Shown: positions 10,746-19,321 of the stretch, piece by piece | How positions within the stretch are numbered: position 1 is the first letter of the stretch | Layout of the letters: each line of letters begins with the position of its first letter | Assembly: GCA_036924285.1 (NCBI GenBank) | Contig: JAYKYS010000014.1 | Location: 7,936,001 to 8,000,000 of the forward strand | Direction of reading: 5' to 3' | DNA: 64,000 nucleotides | DNA from: Asterella californica | Taxonomy: Eukaryota; Streptophyta; Marchantiopsida; Marchantiales; Aytoniaceae | Notes under the pieces: generated by a model | The model's input: the letters and a program-made list of their open reading frames with translations, nothing else | Database searches by the model: none | Told to the model about the DNA's origin: nothing | Made by a program: the position numbers and the translations under genes

Positions 10746-11397
10746 TTTTATAAATTTTCTTCGAGAATCTTATTTGTTGAAATCACATTTGCAAATTCTC
10801 TTTCACTAAAGTGATAGGGTGCATATATAGTTAGATTCAATACTTTTCTATCAGGAATGTGATTCAGAATACAAATTTATAATCACGAGGTGTTATAATG
10901 ATAGAATTTGGGATCACCAAGTTAACGATTATAACCATGTTACTGTAGCACTACGGTACAATACTAGGATATATAATTATCCTAAAGTTTAGTTCTGGTA
11001 TGGTGTTGTCAAGAGGCTCGCTTTCTGATCGAGGATGATTAGAACTCATGCCGTCCGGCTACATGAGAAACAAGCTCCTCCAAGTCTAAAGCAGACGTTG
11101 TAAGAAACAATGCCGTTGTAGGAAACAATGCCGATGCAGTCTCACTTACCATGGCCACGTGTGTTGGGTGGATTGTCTCTCAGGGAGCCAAAGATAGTAG
11201 AGAACATCGGATCCCTCAGGACCAATTTGGCGCCCTAAGTTATCCAATCCACGCAGGACAACTGGACGGTGCTGATTTGCTAGTAAAGCTAGTTGTGTTT
11301 ATATCAACGATCCAAATAGGCAAACAAATCCTGCTATCTCCAGTACACACTGTGAGCTAGCTAAGCCAATCGTAAAACTTCTCCCACATCGGTCCCA
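10746..11397. other. Spacer, nothing firmly recognised
   Basis: There is a short duplication of GTAGGAAACAATGCCG-type sequence at about 11098-11130, and a 69-codon plus-strand open stretch at 11151-11360 without recognisable similarity. Confidence 0.45.
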
Positions 11398-11830
11398 CCG
11401 CAATAACCCTCGTCATAGTCCAGTTGCTTGTATATACGGAGCACCCGCTACGAGATGAACTCGCGATACAATTCGTGAGGGTGGTCTGGACATGAAGGTG
11501 GCCTGAGTGTGGATGTGAAGGTACGCAATAACCCTCGTCATAGTCCAGTTGCTTGTATATACGGAGCACCCGCTACGAGATGAACTCGCGATACAATTCG
11601 TGAGGGTGGTCTGGACATGAAGGTGGCCTGATCAGTGTGGATGTGAAGGTACGCGATACAATTCGTGAAGGTGGTCTGCACATGAAAGTGGTCTGAATGT
11701 GGATCTGAAGGTACGCGATACAACTCGTGAAGGTGGTCTGCACATGAAGGTGGTCTGAATGTGGATCTGAAGCTTAAAGTACGCGATACAGTTCGTGAAG
11801 GTGGTCTGCACATGAACGTGGTCTGAGTAA
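11398..11830. repeat. Compound tandem repeat (about 126-bp and nested about 62-bp units)
   Basis: A long unit beginning CGCAATAACCCTCGTCATAG occurs at about 11398 and 11524, near-identical. Its 3' half, CGATACAATTCGTGA followed by GGTGGTCTG, an ACATGAA word and a GTGGATCTGAAGGTA-type tail, is repeated further as short units starting near 11653, 11715 and 11783. Minus-strand open frames in it are a by-product of the repeat. Confidence 0.85.
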
Positions 11831-11949
11831 AGTGTTGCCTTCTCTCATGTTCCCGTTATAGAATGAGAGTCTTCATGCGAGAATCCCGAAGTATCTTTGC
11901 TGTATATGTATGTGATCGGACCACAACCAGCACGACCCTGATATAGTTG

Positions 11950-14264
11950 TTCTTCATAGGCCTCAATCTTTTGCCTGCGCTATCAGTGTCCCGTATTCGA
12001 CTGCTCCAAGCGGTAGGTGGTTTGTGCAAGTTATGTAAGAAAATATATTTGGTATGATGCAGATTGAATTGTATCTTGTCCAGCCGAATTTCAAAGACCC
12101 AGCTTCGAATTCTAGTCGGTTTCTTCCTCCTAACTTTCTCGTGAGAGTTACACCTGAATTTGTGAACCCAGACACTAATATCTTCTCGTAATATAATTCC
12201 TTCTCGATACTAAGATCTCCTGCTCTGTGCAGTGCTCAAGTTGTACCATAATTTCTGTGGTTGCTGAAAGTTTTTTTATCTCCATGGTTAACGTTCTCAC
12301 GTTTAATTTACGGGCTAAATTTCTTTCCTGGTAACGATCGATACAGTTTGTGGAATGTGATAATTGGTAGTGCGCTTCCGCTTATTTCAAGTTCTGAATC
12401 GTGCTCTAATTTCATCTCAGGCTTGCAGACAATCCTTGGTGCGAAGGTCGTGGAGGGCCAAATGGTAGCTATAGTCTGCTGGAAAGATATCTGTGTCGTT
12501 TAGATGAGAAGCAACATTTCTTGTCGCCCCCGTGTAAGCTTCTGATCATTAAGCATTAAGATTTGGTTTATCATCCAGGTTCGGTGGCTGGTGGAGATAG
12601 TCTCAGTTCGGTGGCTGGTGGAGAAATTGTGCAGCTGGTGGAGATAGTCTCAGCAAGACAACAGTGATCCTCATAGTCGTAATATGTGGACTTGTTGTTG
12701 CCTTGATGGTTTGCTTGTCTGCATTCTTCCTGTGGAGAATGCGGAGACGCACTCTTGAGCTTCGTCAAATTAATACAAGAATGTTTCTTCTCTGCATAAA
12801 TTACAACTTTCAGGGATCAAGTTGTTCGAATTGTTTTGTCAGAGAGCAATGTGCCGATTATACTAATGCATGCTGAATTTCGTATTGTCCTCAGCTCTAG
12901 GTAAAAGCACGTCAAGCCAACATTCTCTAACTATGACAATCTCAAACTGGCTAGCGCAAAATTTCTCAAGCTACGACATACTGGGAAGTGGAGGATTCGG
13001 TACTCTTTACAAGGTAATATTCTTGAGGGGGAGAGTAGTTGCTCATCACTGGCCAGACCTTTTTATGAGCTCTGTAGTCTGAAGACTCTGAACTCTATCT
13101 CCAATAGGCTCTACCAGTACACTGCATTTTCTGATTCCTTCCCCTCTCAGTAGGCTAGATATTTGCATTTTGTCATTCTGCTAGCGCTATTTCTCACCCT
13201 GTCGCTGTACTCTCTTGCTCCCTCGCTGCAACTGCATTGAATCCCTCGAAGTTTGAGGAATCAGTTCTCCGTGAAATTACTCAACTCCAGCAGAGACGTG
13301 AAGTGCAGGTGAACGGTCTCGCAATGGATCTAGCGAGAACAGTCGTTGAGTTTTGGTTCTCGCTCTAGCTTTGAGCTGGCAGTTGCCCGGAATCCAGGCC
13401 CAGCTCAGTGCGAACTACTATGCCGGTACTTGTGCCGGTATCGAGCAAATCGTCGCCACCACCTTCGTCACGCAGATGAACTTGATCAAAATTATCACAG
13501 CTCCTGCTTCTCTCCTGCGACTCGCCTTCCACGACTGCGCCGTCGGGGTGAGCTACTCTAGATCTCTGTTCTGCCTGAATTGTCCACTTGTCACTTGAGC
13601 AATACCTCATTATCGATTCATACACTAGGAGATCTAGATTCTACCGTCATCTAGCATCTAGATTCTACCGTCAAGCTCATACATGTCCGTTGTCTTCTTG
13701 ATGACTTCAGTTAATGTTGCAAACCGCTTCATAATTGTGTCCTTAAGCTTCCAATAGTATAGTTTACAGGTCTACGAGCCCTTCGGTGGTGTGCATTAAA
13801 GTATTGGTTTAAAACTGGAGTTTCTCAGGAGCTACAAGATTATAGATTTGAAGTTCAACTTCGTGTTTGATGTTCTGAACAGGCTGAACAGACGGGAGCA
13901 TCCTTGCTGTGAAGAAACTCACTCCAACAGAGCAGAATACCTCTGACTTCCTGAAAGAGATGGTAAACATCTCGGGTATCAACATCAGTTAGTGTTCAGT
14001 AAATTCACAGTTCAACTTTTCCTAAGTTGCGGAGTTTAGAGAATGATACTCTATTTGGTTATGCGGATGTTGTGTTGCAGTAATGCAATCCGGGGTTTCA
14101 GAGTGAAACCCAACGTACGTAGTAGTAACAGCTTCTGTTCATGATATCCTTGTAGGTACCGATGCGCTGTTTCTGAGTTGGAACTAACGGTCGAACATAT
14201 GCTTGGGGATCGCACGCGGTCTTGCCTATTTACATGACGAACTGCATCCGACGATGGTGCACAG
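11950..14264 (+). pseudogene. Receptor-like kinase pseudogene, 5' part (LRR-VIII-like kinase)
   Basis: Recognisable exons are an ectodomain-like exon at about 12060-12189 (reads LVQPNFKDPASNSSRFLPP), a transmembrane exon at about 12660-12785 (hydrophobic VILIVVICGLVVALMVCLSA, then RRRTLELRQ), a P-loop exon ending at 13013 (ILGSGGFGTLYK), an ATP-lysine exon at about 13883-13990 (GSILAVKKLTPTEQNTSDF, KEMVNISGIN) and a catalytic-loop exon at about 14158-14264 (CLGIARGLAYLHDELHP, TMVHR). It is broken: a stop precedes the VKK exon frame, the donor after NISGIN is lost, and a TAA at 14185 replaces the expected Gln in SWNQR. The last exon ends in phase 2 at HR, and the matching Asp exon lies beyond the copia insertion at 19197. 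An intact homologue would be a plasma-membrane Ser/Thr kinase. Confidence 0.75.
13324..13547 (+). pseudogene. Class III peroxidase exon 1 fragment inside a kinase intron
   Basis: The stretch reads a signal-peptide tail (ALALSWQLPGIQAQ), then LSANYYAGTCAGIEQI, then ASLLRLAFHDCAVG with the distal catalytic His motif FHDC. It stops at a GT donor at 13548, the usual intron 1 position in plant peroxidases. An ATG at 13324 gives MDLARTVV, but a frame change is needed before the VLALALS stretch, so the signal peptide is broken. No exon 2-4 follows; the next recognisable coding is a kinase exon at 13883. The surrounding 13019-13690 resembles 23877-24170, which precedes a fuller peroxidase pseudogene. 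Confidence 0.8.
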
Positions 14265-14393
14265 GTCAGAGAATCCTGGCTCTAAGCTGTCTCATCGACT
14301 AAATTTCTTACCGTTAAATGCTCAAGCTCTCAGTTGGGCGTTAGTACGTTGCAAGGGCAACAACTAGCTGCCACGATCTTTAATATGTGAGTT

Positions 14394-14398
14394 TGTTC
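14394..14398. repeat. Target-site duplication of copia element, left copy
   Basis: TGTTC here matches 19136-19140 exactly, directly outside the two LTR ends. Confidence 0.9.
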
Positions 14399-14799
14399 TG
14401 TTAAATATCATTAGAGGTCACATCTAAACTCTGCGGAAGGTAAAAAGACAAAAGTAAAAAAAGGAAGAGGTGACTTGTGACATGACTTGTGACGTGAGAA
14501 GCACTGGGACAGCAGTTAGGTAAGTCACTTTGAGGTGACAGCAGTTATGTATCATTTGTATATTAACTCACATTCCCTGTAGAGTAGTATGAGTCGGAGG
14601 CCCTTTCTGTCTGTATCAGTTCTGAAGTCTAAGTAAAGCTGTGCACATATCATCTCGGAATATTTCTGTTCAGTTCTCCTTCTGATTAGTTTTAACAGGT
14701 TAATCTGTTATCAGTTCTAATAGGCTGGTAGCATTCTGTTGTGGGAGATAAATTCTATATTCTGAGAGACTAAGGAGTACAGTTCTCAGTTTTGTAACA
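14399..14799 (+). repeat. 5' LTR of copia element (401 bp)
   Basis: It starts TGTTAAATATC and ends TTTTGTAACA. A repeated GTGAC motif lies at about 14470-14500, including TGACGTGA, which resembles the as-1/TGACG class of plant stress elements. A TATA-like GTATATTAAC lies near 14558. Promoter function is inferred. Confidence 0.93.
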
Positions 14800-14811
14800 T
14801 GGTATCAGAGC
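14800..14811 (+). other. Primer-binding site (initiator tRNA-Met type)
   Basis: TGGTATCAGAGC follows directly on the LTR end. It is the standard plant copia PBS, complementary to the 3' end of initiator tRNA-Met. Confidence 0.92.
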
Positions 14812-14904
14812 ACAGGTTGCTCAAGCTAAGGGTTTAGAATTCTGATAATCTAGTATTTAGTTTCTGAGGTTTTTTGGACTCATCTTTTCAGCAAGATAGC
14901 ATCC

Positions 14905-17900
14905 ATGGCTGCTACTTTCAGTGAGTTTGGTTTGAATGAGAGCACTAGGCTTTCAGGTCCTAATAATTACAGTTCTTGGAAACTGATCATGAAAGCCATT
15001 CTGAGTGAGAAGGATCTATGGGGTGTGGTTTCTGGAGAAGAGAAGCTTGCTCCATTTTATGATGAGAGTTCTCCTGAAACTCTAAGATTCATTAAGAAGC
15101 AAACTAGAGCACTAGCTAATATTCTGCTTGCTGTGAAGGAGAGTATCAGGCTTACCATTGAGGCTTGTGATACAGGAAGAGAAGCTTGGGAGAAGCTAGC
15201 TAGCAGATATGATAATTTGAGCAAAAATAGAGTAGCAAAGTTGAAGAATGATCTACACTCTATCAAGATGGATGAGAGTGCAGATATTCATGAACACCTT
15301 GAGAAGATAGATGGTATTTATGTGCAGCTAACCAGAGCAGGAGGGACATATGGTGATGAAGATCTAGTTTCTATAACTTTGAATAGTCTTAGTACTCCAT
15401 ATTTTCATTTTGTTTCTGATATCAACAGAAGAGAGAGTATGCCAACTTATGAGGAGTTGTGCAGTTTACTACATGGAGAAGAGCAGCTGATCAGAAAGTT
15501 TTTCCCTCAGAAGAATCAAGGGTCTGCTTTTATGGTGAAGACTTACAGAAGAGAGCAGCAGCAATCTCAGAAACATGGGTCTTCCTACTCAGGAAATCAA
15601 GGCACAACTTTCTGCTCATTCTGTAAGAAGAAAGGTCACAAGGTTGAAGAGTGCAGAAAGAAGTTGGGAACTTGTTTCTTCTGTGGAAAGAAAGGTCACA
15701 AGATTGAAGATTGCTATGCTAGAAAGGCAAATGAAGGTCAGAATTCTACTTCAAGTAATGTTGCTGCTCAAGAAGATGCACAAGAAGAGAAGGATGTTGG
15801 TAATATGTTTATTACCAGCTTGATATCTACAACAACAGAAGACAAGAATTGGTACATTGATTCTGGTGCTTCTAAGCACATGACCAGCCAAAGATCACTC
15901 TTGAAGGACTTTTCAGCAACAGCAGGCTCTAAGGTTACTCAAGCTGATGGTACAGGATGTGAAGTTCAAGGTACTGGAGTTGTGACAGTGAAAACAAGTG
16001 AAGGGGATCTGAAGAGTATACAAGAGGTACTCTTTATTCCAAAGCTCACTAAGAACTTGCTTTCTGTTGGAAAAATCACAGACCATGGAATGAAGGTGAT
16101 TTTTGATGATACAAAGGTGCAGATACTGGATGGTTCACATAATCAGAGAGTTATTGCTTCAGGGAGGAGAGATCAGAAGTCAGGATTATATATCTTGAAT
16201 GTTGAGCCTCAAGTCCAAGAAGTCTCTATGGTTGTTGATTCTTATAATCAAGCAAGTCTTTGGCACCAGAGATTTGCACACTTGAACTTTGGAAGTCTGA
16301 AACATATGATGGATAATCATATGGTAGAAGGACTACCAAGGATGAAGCTACCAACTACTGGAGATATATGTGAAGGATGTATATTTGGAAAACAAAGCAG
16401 AAAGAGTTTTCCAAAGGAGGGAGGTGCAAGAACAAAAGAGTTGTTGGCCTTGGTCCATTCAGATGTTTGTGGACCTATGCAAACAAGCTCTATTGGAGGC
16501 TGTAAGTATTTTCTGACATTTATTGATGATGTGAGCAGAAAGACATGGATCTACTTCCTAAAACAGAAGTCTGAAGTATTTGAATACTTCAAGAAGTTCA
16601 AGGCTCTTGTAGAAAATCAAAGTGGCAAGAAGATTAAAGTTCTCAGATCAGATGGAGGAGGAGAATATTGTTCTAACCTCTTTACTCAGTTTTGTGAAGA
16701 GCATGGTATTCAAAGGCAACTTTCCACAGCTTATACTCCACAACAAAATGGTGTAGCTGAAAGAAAAAATAGAGTGATTGTGGAGAGTGGCAGATCCATG
16801 CTGAAGGCCAAGAATCTTCCCAATTATTTTTGGGCTGAAGCTTGCAACACAGCTGTTTACATTATGAACAGAGCATATACAACAGCTGTGCAGCACAAGA
16901 CACCTGAAGAGACATTTACAGGAGTGAAACCAGATGTGTCTCACTTCAGGATTTTTGGGTGCACAGCTTACATGCACATCAATGATGAGAAGAGACAGAA
17001 GTTGGATGCAAAATCTGAGAAGTGTATATTTGTGGGCTATGCTGAGCAAACCAAGGGTTACAAAGTATACAATCAGTCTACAAGAAAGACTCACATCAGC
17101 AGAGATGTTAGATTCTCTGAGTTGGATTCTGATCTGATGGAAGGTGAGAAAGAAACTTGTGATACATTCAGATTTAAGCTACCTACAAGTGAAGATCAGA
17201 TTGATTCAGAATCTGATAAATCTGATATTGAAGTGGACTTGGAGCAGTCAACATCTCTCACTAATCCTAGTGAAGAGCAAGTTGAATTTCAACAAAATTC
17301 TGAATCTGAGTTACCAAGTATTCATGAAGCTAAAGAAGATGACTTACAACATGCAGCAGATTCTCAAGTAAGGAGATCAGAAAGAGTTAGAAGACCACCA
17401 GCAAGGCTTGATGATTACTGTGGACTTGCTGAAAGTATTCAGGAGGATGATCCACTTACATTTGAAGAAGCTAACAAAGATCCTGGTTGGAGACAAGCTA
17501 TGCAAGAGGAGTATAAAATGCTACTCAAAAATCATACGTGGGATTTGGTTAAGCTACCAGGAGGAAAAAGAGCCATCCAATGCAAATGGATTTACAAAAC
17601 CAAGCTACAATCAGATGGTTCAGTTGACAAGCTGAAAGCAAGGTTAGTAGCAAGAGGATTTCAGCAACAAGAAGGGATTGATTATGGAGAAACTTTTGCA
17701 CCAGTTGCAAAATGGGATTCAATCAGACTTGTAATGGCTCTTGCTGGTCATTACCACTGGGAAATACATCAGATGGATGTGAAGTCAGCTTTCCTTCATG
17801 GAGAGTTAGAAGAAGAAGTTTACATGGTTCAACCACCAGGATTTGAAGTGAAAAAGAAGAAAGATCATGTGTGCATTCTCAGAAAATCCTTATATGGATT

Positions 17901-18723
17901 AAAGCAAGCACCAAGAGTTTGGTATTCTGAGATACATGAGTTTCTACACAGCCATGAACTCAGAAGATCAGAGTTGGATCCAAACCTCTATGTCTTGAAA
18001 GATAATTCAAAGAGGATCATACTCATCTTATATGTGGATGATATCTTAATCTCAGGAAGTGATAAGGAGTTGGTGCAACTACTCAAAGGAGAACTCAGCA
18101 AGAGGTTTGAGATGTCTGATTTGGGTTTAGCAAGATTCTTCCTTGGTGTTGATATTTGGCAGATGAAGGATTGTATTATGCTTTCTCAACAAGCATACAT
18201 AAAGTCTATACTTGGAGAGTTTCAGATGGAAGATTTCAAGTCATCAGCAACACTTATGGATCAAGAAAGTGGTTTTGAGGAGACTACAGCTGACAATAGC
18301 ATTGAAGAATATCTGTACAGGAAATTAATTGATGGAATTATCAGTTGGAGCAGCAAGAAGCAGAATACAGTAGCAAGGTCTTCAACGGAAGCTGAATACA
18401 TTGCTCTTAGTGATGGTTCTATAACCTTGATATGGTTAAAGAATTTATTGCTGGAGATGGGAGAAAAGATATCTGGACCAACAGTATTACATGTGGATAA
18501 TCAGAGTGCAATGTTCTTGGCTAACAATAGAGTTATCAGGGAAAGAACAAAAGGTTTGGAGACAAGGTTACATCACATAAGGGAGAAAATTGAAGCTAAG
18601 ATAGTCAAGCTGGAATATTGTCCATCGGAAGATCAATTAGCTGATATTTTTACCAAAGCTTTACCAAAGCTAAGGTTTATACATATTAGAGATTTACTTG
18701 GTATGAAAGAAGTGATGCTCTAA
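14905..18723 (+). CDS. Copia Gag-Pol polyprotein with in-frame RNase H deletion
   Basis: A single frame of 1272 residues. Order: Gag with an N-terminal SGPNNYSSWK motif; two CCHC knuckles (C237/C240/H245/C250 and C257/C260/H265/C270); aspartic protease with DSGA at 319; GAG-pre-integrase (WHQRFAH at 453, then CEGC); integrase catalytic D520, D583 and E619 with the D-35-E spacing; RT with MDVKSAFLHGE and YVDD at 1043-1046. After YRKLID at about residue 1143 the protein jumps straight to GIISWSSKKQ. The usual copia segment between these (the SLMYL region, the first RNase H Asp in the SDSDWAG-type motif, and STSGY) is missing, roughly 85-90 residues. STEAEY and HVDNQS remain. Processing, cDNA synthesis and integration parts look intact; RNase H should be inactive. 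Confidence 0.95.
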   Translation: MAATFSEFGLNESTRLSGPNNYSSWKLIMKAILSEKDLWGVVSGEEKLAPFYDESSPETLRFIKKQTRALANILLAVKESIRLTIEACDTGREAWEKLASRYDNLSKNRVAKLKNDLHSIKMDESADIHEHLEKIDGIYVQLTRAGGTYGDEDLVSITLNSLSTPYFHFVSDINRRESMPTYEELCSLLHGEEQLIRKFFPQKNQGSAFMVKTYRREQQQSQKHGSSYSGNQGTTFCSFCKKKGHKVEECRKKLGTCFFCGKKGHKIEDCYARKANEGQNSTSSNVAAQEDAQEEKDVGNMFITSLISTTTEDKNWYIDSGASKHMTSQRSLLKDFSATAGSKVTQADGTGCEVQGTGVVTVKTSEGDLKSIQEVLFIPKLTKNLLSVGKITDHGMKVIFDDTKVQILDGSHNQRVIASGRRDQKSGLYILNVEPQVQEVSMVVDSYNQASLWHQRFAHLNFGSLKHMMDNHMVEGLPRMKLPTTGDICEGCIFGKQSRKSFPKEGGARTKELLALVHSDVCGPMQTSSIGGCKYFLTFIDDVSRKTWIYFLKQKSEVFEYFKKFKALVENQSGKKIKVLRSDGGGEYCSNLFTQFCEEHGIQRQLSTAYTPQQNGVAERKNRVIVESGRSMLKAKNLPNYFWAEACNTAVYIMNRAYTTAVQHKTPEETFTGVKPDVSHFRIFGCTAYMHINDEKRQKLDAKSEKCIFVGYAEQTKGYKVYNQSTRKTHISRDVRFSELDSDLMEGEKETCDTFRFKLPTSEDQIDSESDKSDIEVDLEQSTSLTNPSEEQVEFQQNSESELPSIHEAKEDDLQHAADSQVRRSERVRRPPARLDDYCGLAESIQEDDPLTFEEANKDPGWRQAMQEEYKMLLKNHTWDLVKLPGGKRAIQCKWIYKTKLQSDGSVDKLKARLVARGFQQQEGIDYGETFAPVAKWDSIRLVMALAGHYHWEIHQMDVKSAFLHGELEEEVYMVQPPGFEVKKKKDHVCILRKSLYGLKQAPRVWYSEIHEFLHSHELRRSELDPNLYVLKDNSKRIILILYVDDILISGSDKELVQLLKGELSKRFEMSDLGLARFFLGVDIWQMKDCIMLSQQAYIKSILGEFQMEDFKSSATLMDQESGFEETTADNSIEEYLYRKLIDGIISWSSKKQNTVARSSTEAEYIALSDGSITLIWLKNLLLEMGEKISGPTVLHVDNQSAMFLANNRVIRERTKGLETRLHHIREKIEAKIVKLEYCPSEDQLADIFTKALPKLRFIHIRDLLGMKEVML

Positions 18724-18724
18724 T

Positions 18725-18733
18725 GAAGGAGGG
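18725..18733 (+). other. Polypurine tract of copia element
   Basis: GAAGGAGGG lies immediately 5' of the 3' LTR and just after the stop codon, in the expected position for plus-strand priming. Confidence 0.85.
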
Positions 18734-19135
18734 TGTTAAATATCATTAGAGGTCACATCTAAACTCTGCGGAAGGTAAAAAGACAAAAGTAAAAAAAGGA
18801 AGAGGTGACTTGTGACATGACTTGTGACCTGAGAAGCACTGGGACAGCAGTTAGGTAAGTCACTTTGAGGTGACATCAGTTATGTATCATTAGTATATTA
18901 ACTCACATTCCCTGTAGAGTAGTATGAGTCGGAGGCCCTTTCTGTCTGTATCAGTTCTGAAAGTCTAAGTAAAGCTGTGCACATATCATCTCGGAATATT
19001 TCTGTTCAGTTCTCCTTCTGATTAGTTTTAACAGGCTGATCTGTTATCAGTTCTAATAGGCTGGTAGCATTCTGTTGTGGGAGATAAATTCTATATTCTG
19101 AGAGACTAAGGAGTACAGTTCTCAGTTTTGTAACA
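18734..19135 (+). repeat. 3' LTR of copia element (402 bp)
   Basis: It matches the 5' LTR except for about five substitutions and a single extra A. One difference turns TGACGTGA into TGACCTGA. It ends TGTAACA and is followed by the right TSD. Confidence 0.93.
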
Positions 19136-19140
19136 TGTTC
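19136..19140. repeat. Target-site duplication of copia element, right copy
   Basis: TGTTC matches 14394-14398. Confidence 0.9.
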
Positions 19141-19196
19141 GACCGACAGCATGTACTTCGTGTATAGATACTGAGACGTGGAACTGGCCTTGACAG

Positions 19197-19285
19197 AGAT
19201 ATCAAACAAGGACTACAATGCGAAAATAGCAGAGTGCTAAGAAGCTGATTTCAGGGGGACCATCTACCTATGTAATAATCTTCTC
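19197..19285 (+). pseudogene. Receptor-like kinase pseudogene, activation-segment exon
   Basis: The acceptor ACAG at 19193-19196 is followed by A-GAT-ATC-AAA, which in phase with the exon ending at 14264 reads H-R-D-I-K, the kinase catalytic loop. Then comes KDYNAKIA and, after a frame change, AKKLISGGPSTYVI, which fits the segment from subdomain VII into the activation loop. The DFG motif itself is destroyed by a deletion of about 5 nt, and the residues expected between DIK and KDYN are missing. Homology ends near 19285, only about 40 bp before the transposase start codon. Confidence 0.75.
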
Positions 19286-19321
19286 ATAACTTGCTTTTTT
19301 TTCTCTCTTTTGTTCGTATTA

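Larger units (their letters stand above)
14399..19135 (+). mobile_element. Ty1/copia LTR retrotransposon, young but RNase H-defective
   Basis: A complete element with TG..CA LTRs, a 5-bp TSD (TGTTC), a PBS, a PPT and one long Gag-Pol frame. The LTRs differ by about five substitutions plus one 1-bp indel over roughly 401 positions, so the insertion is recent compared with the decayed host pseudogene around it. It lies in sense orientation inside an intron of the receptor-kinase pseudogene: the exon ending in HR is upstream at 14264 and the exon starting with the matching Asp is at 19197. The polyprotein lacks an internal block at the RT/RNase H boundary (see CDS), so it probably depended on a partner or was mobilised before the loss. 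Confidence 0.95.

Noticed and set aside
11538..11813. 91-codon minus-strand ORF
   Set aside because: It is a product of the tandem repeat and changes frame between units.
16648..17094. 148-codon minus-strand ORF in the copia element
   Set aside because: Antisense shadow of the integrase-coding region.
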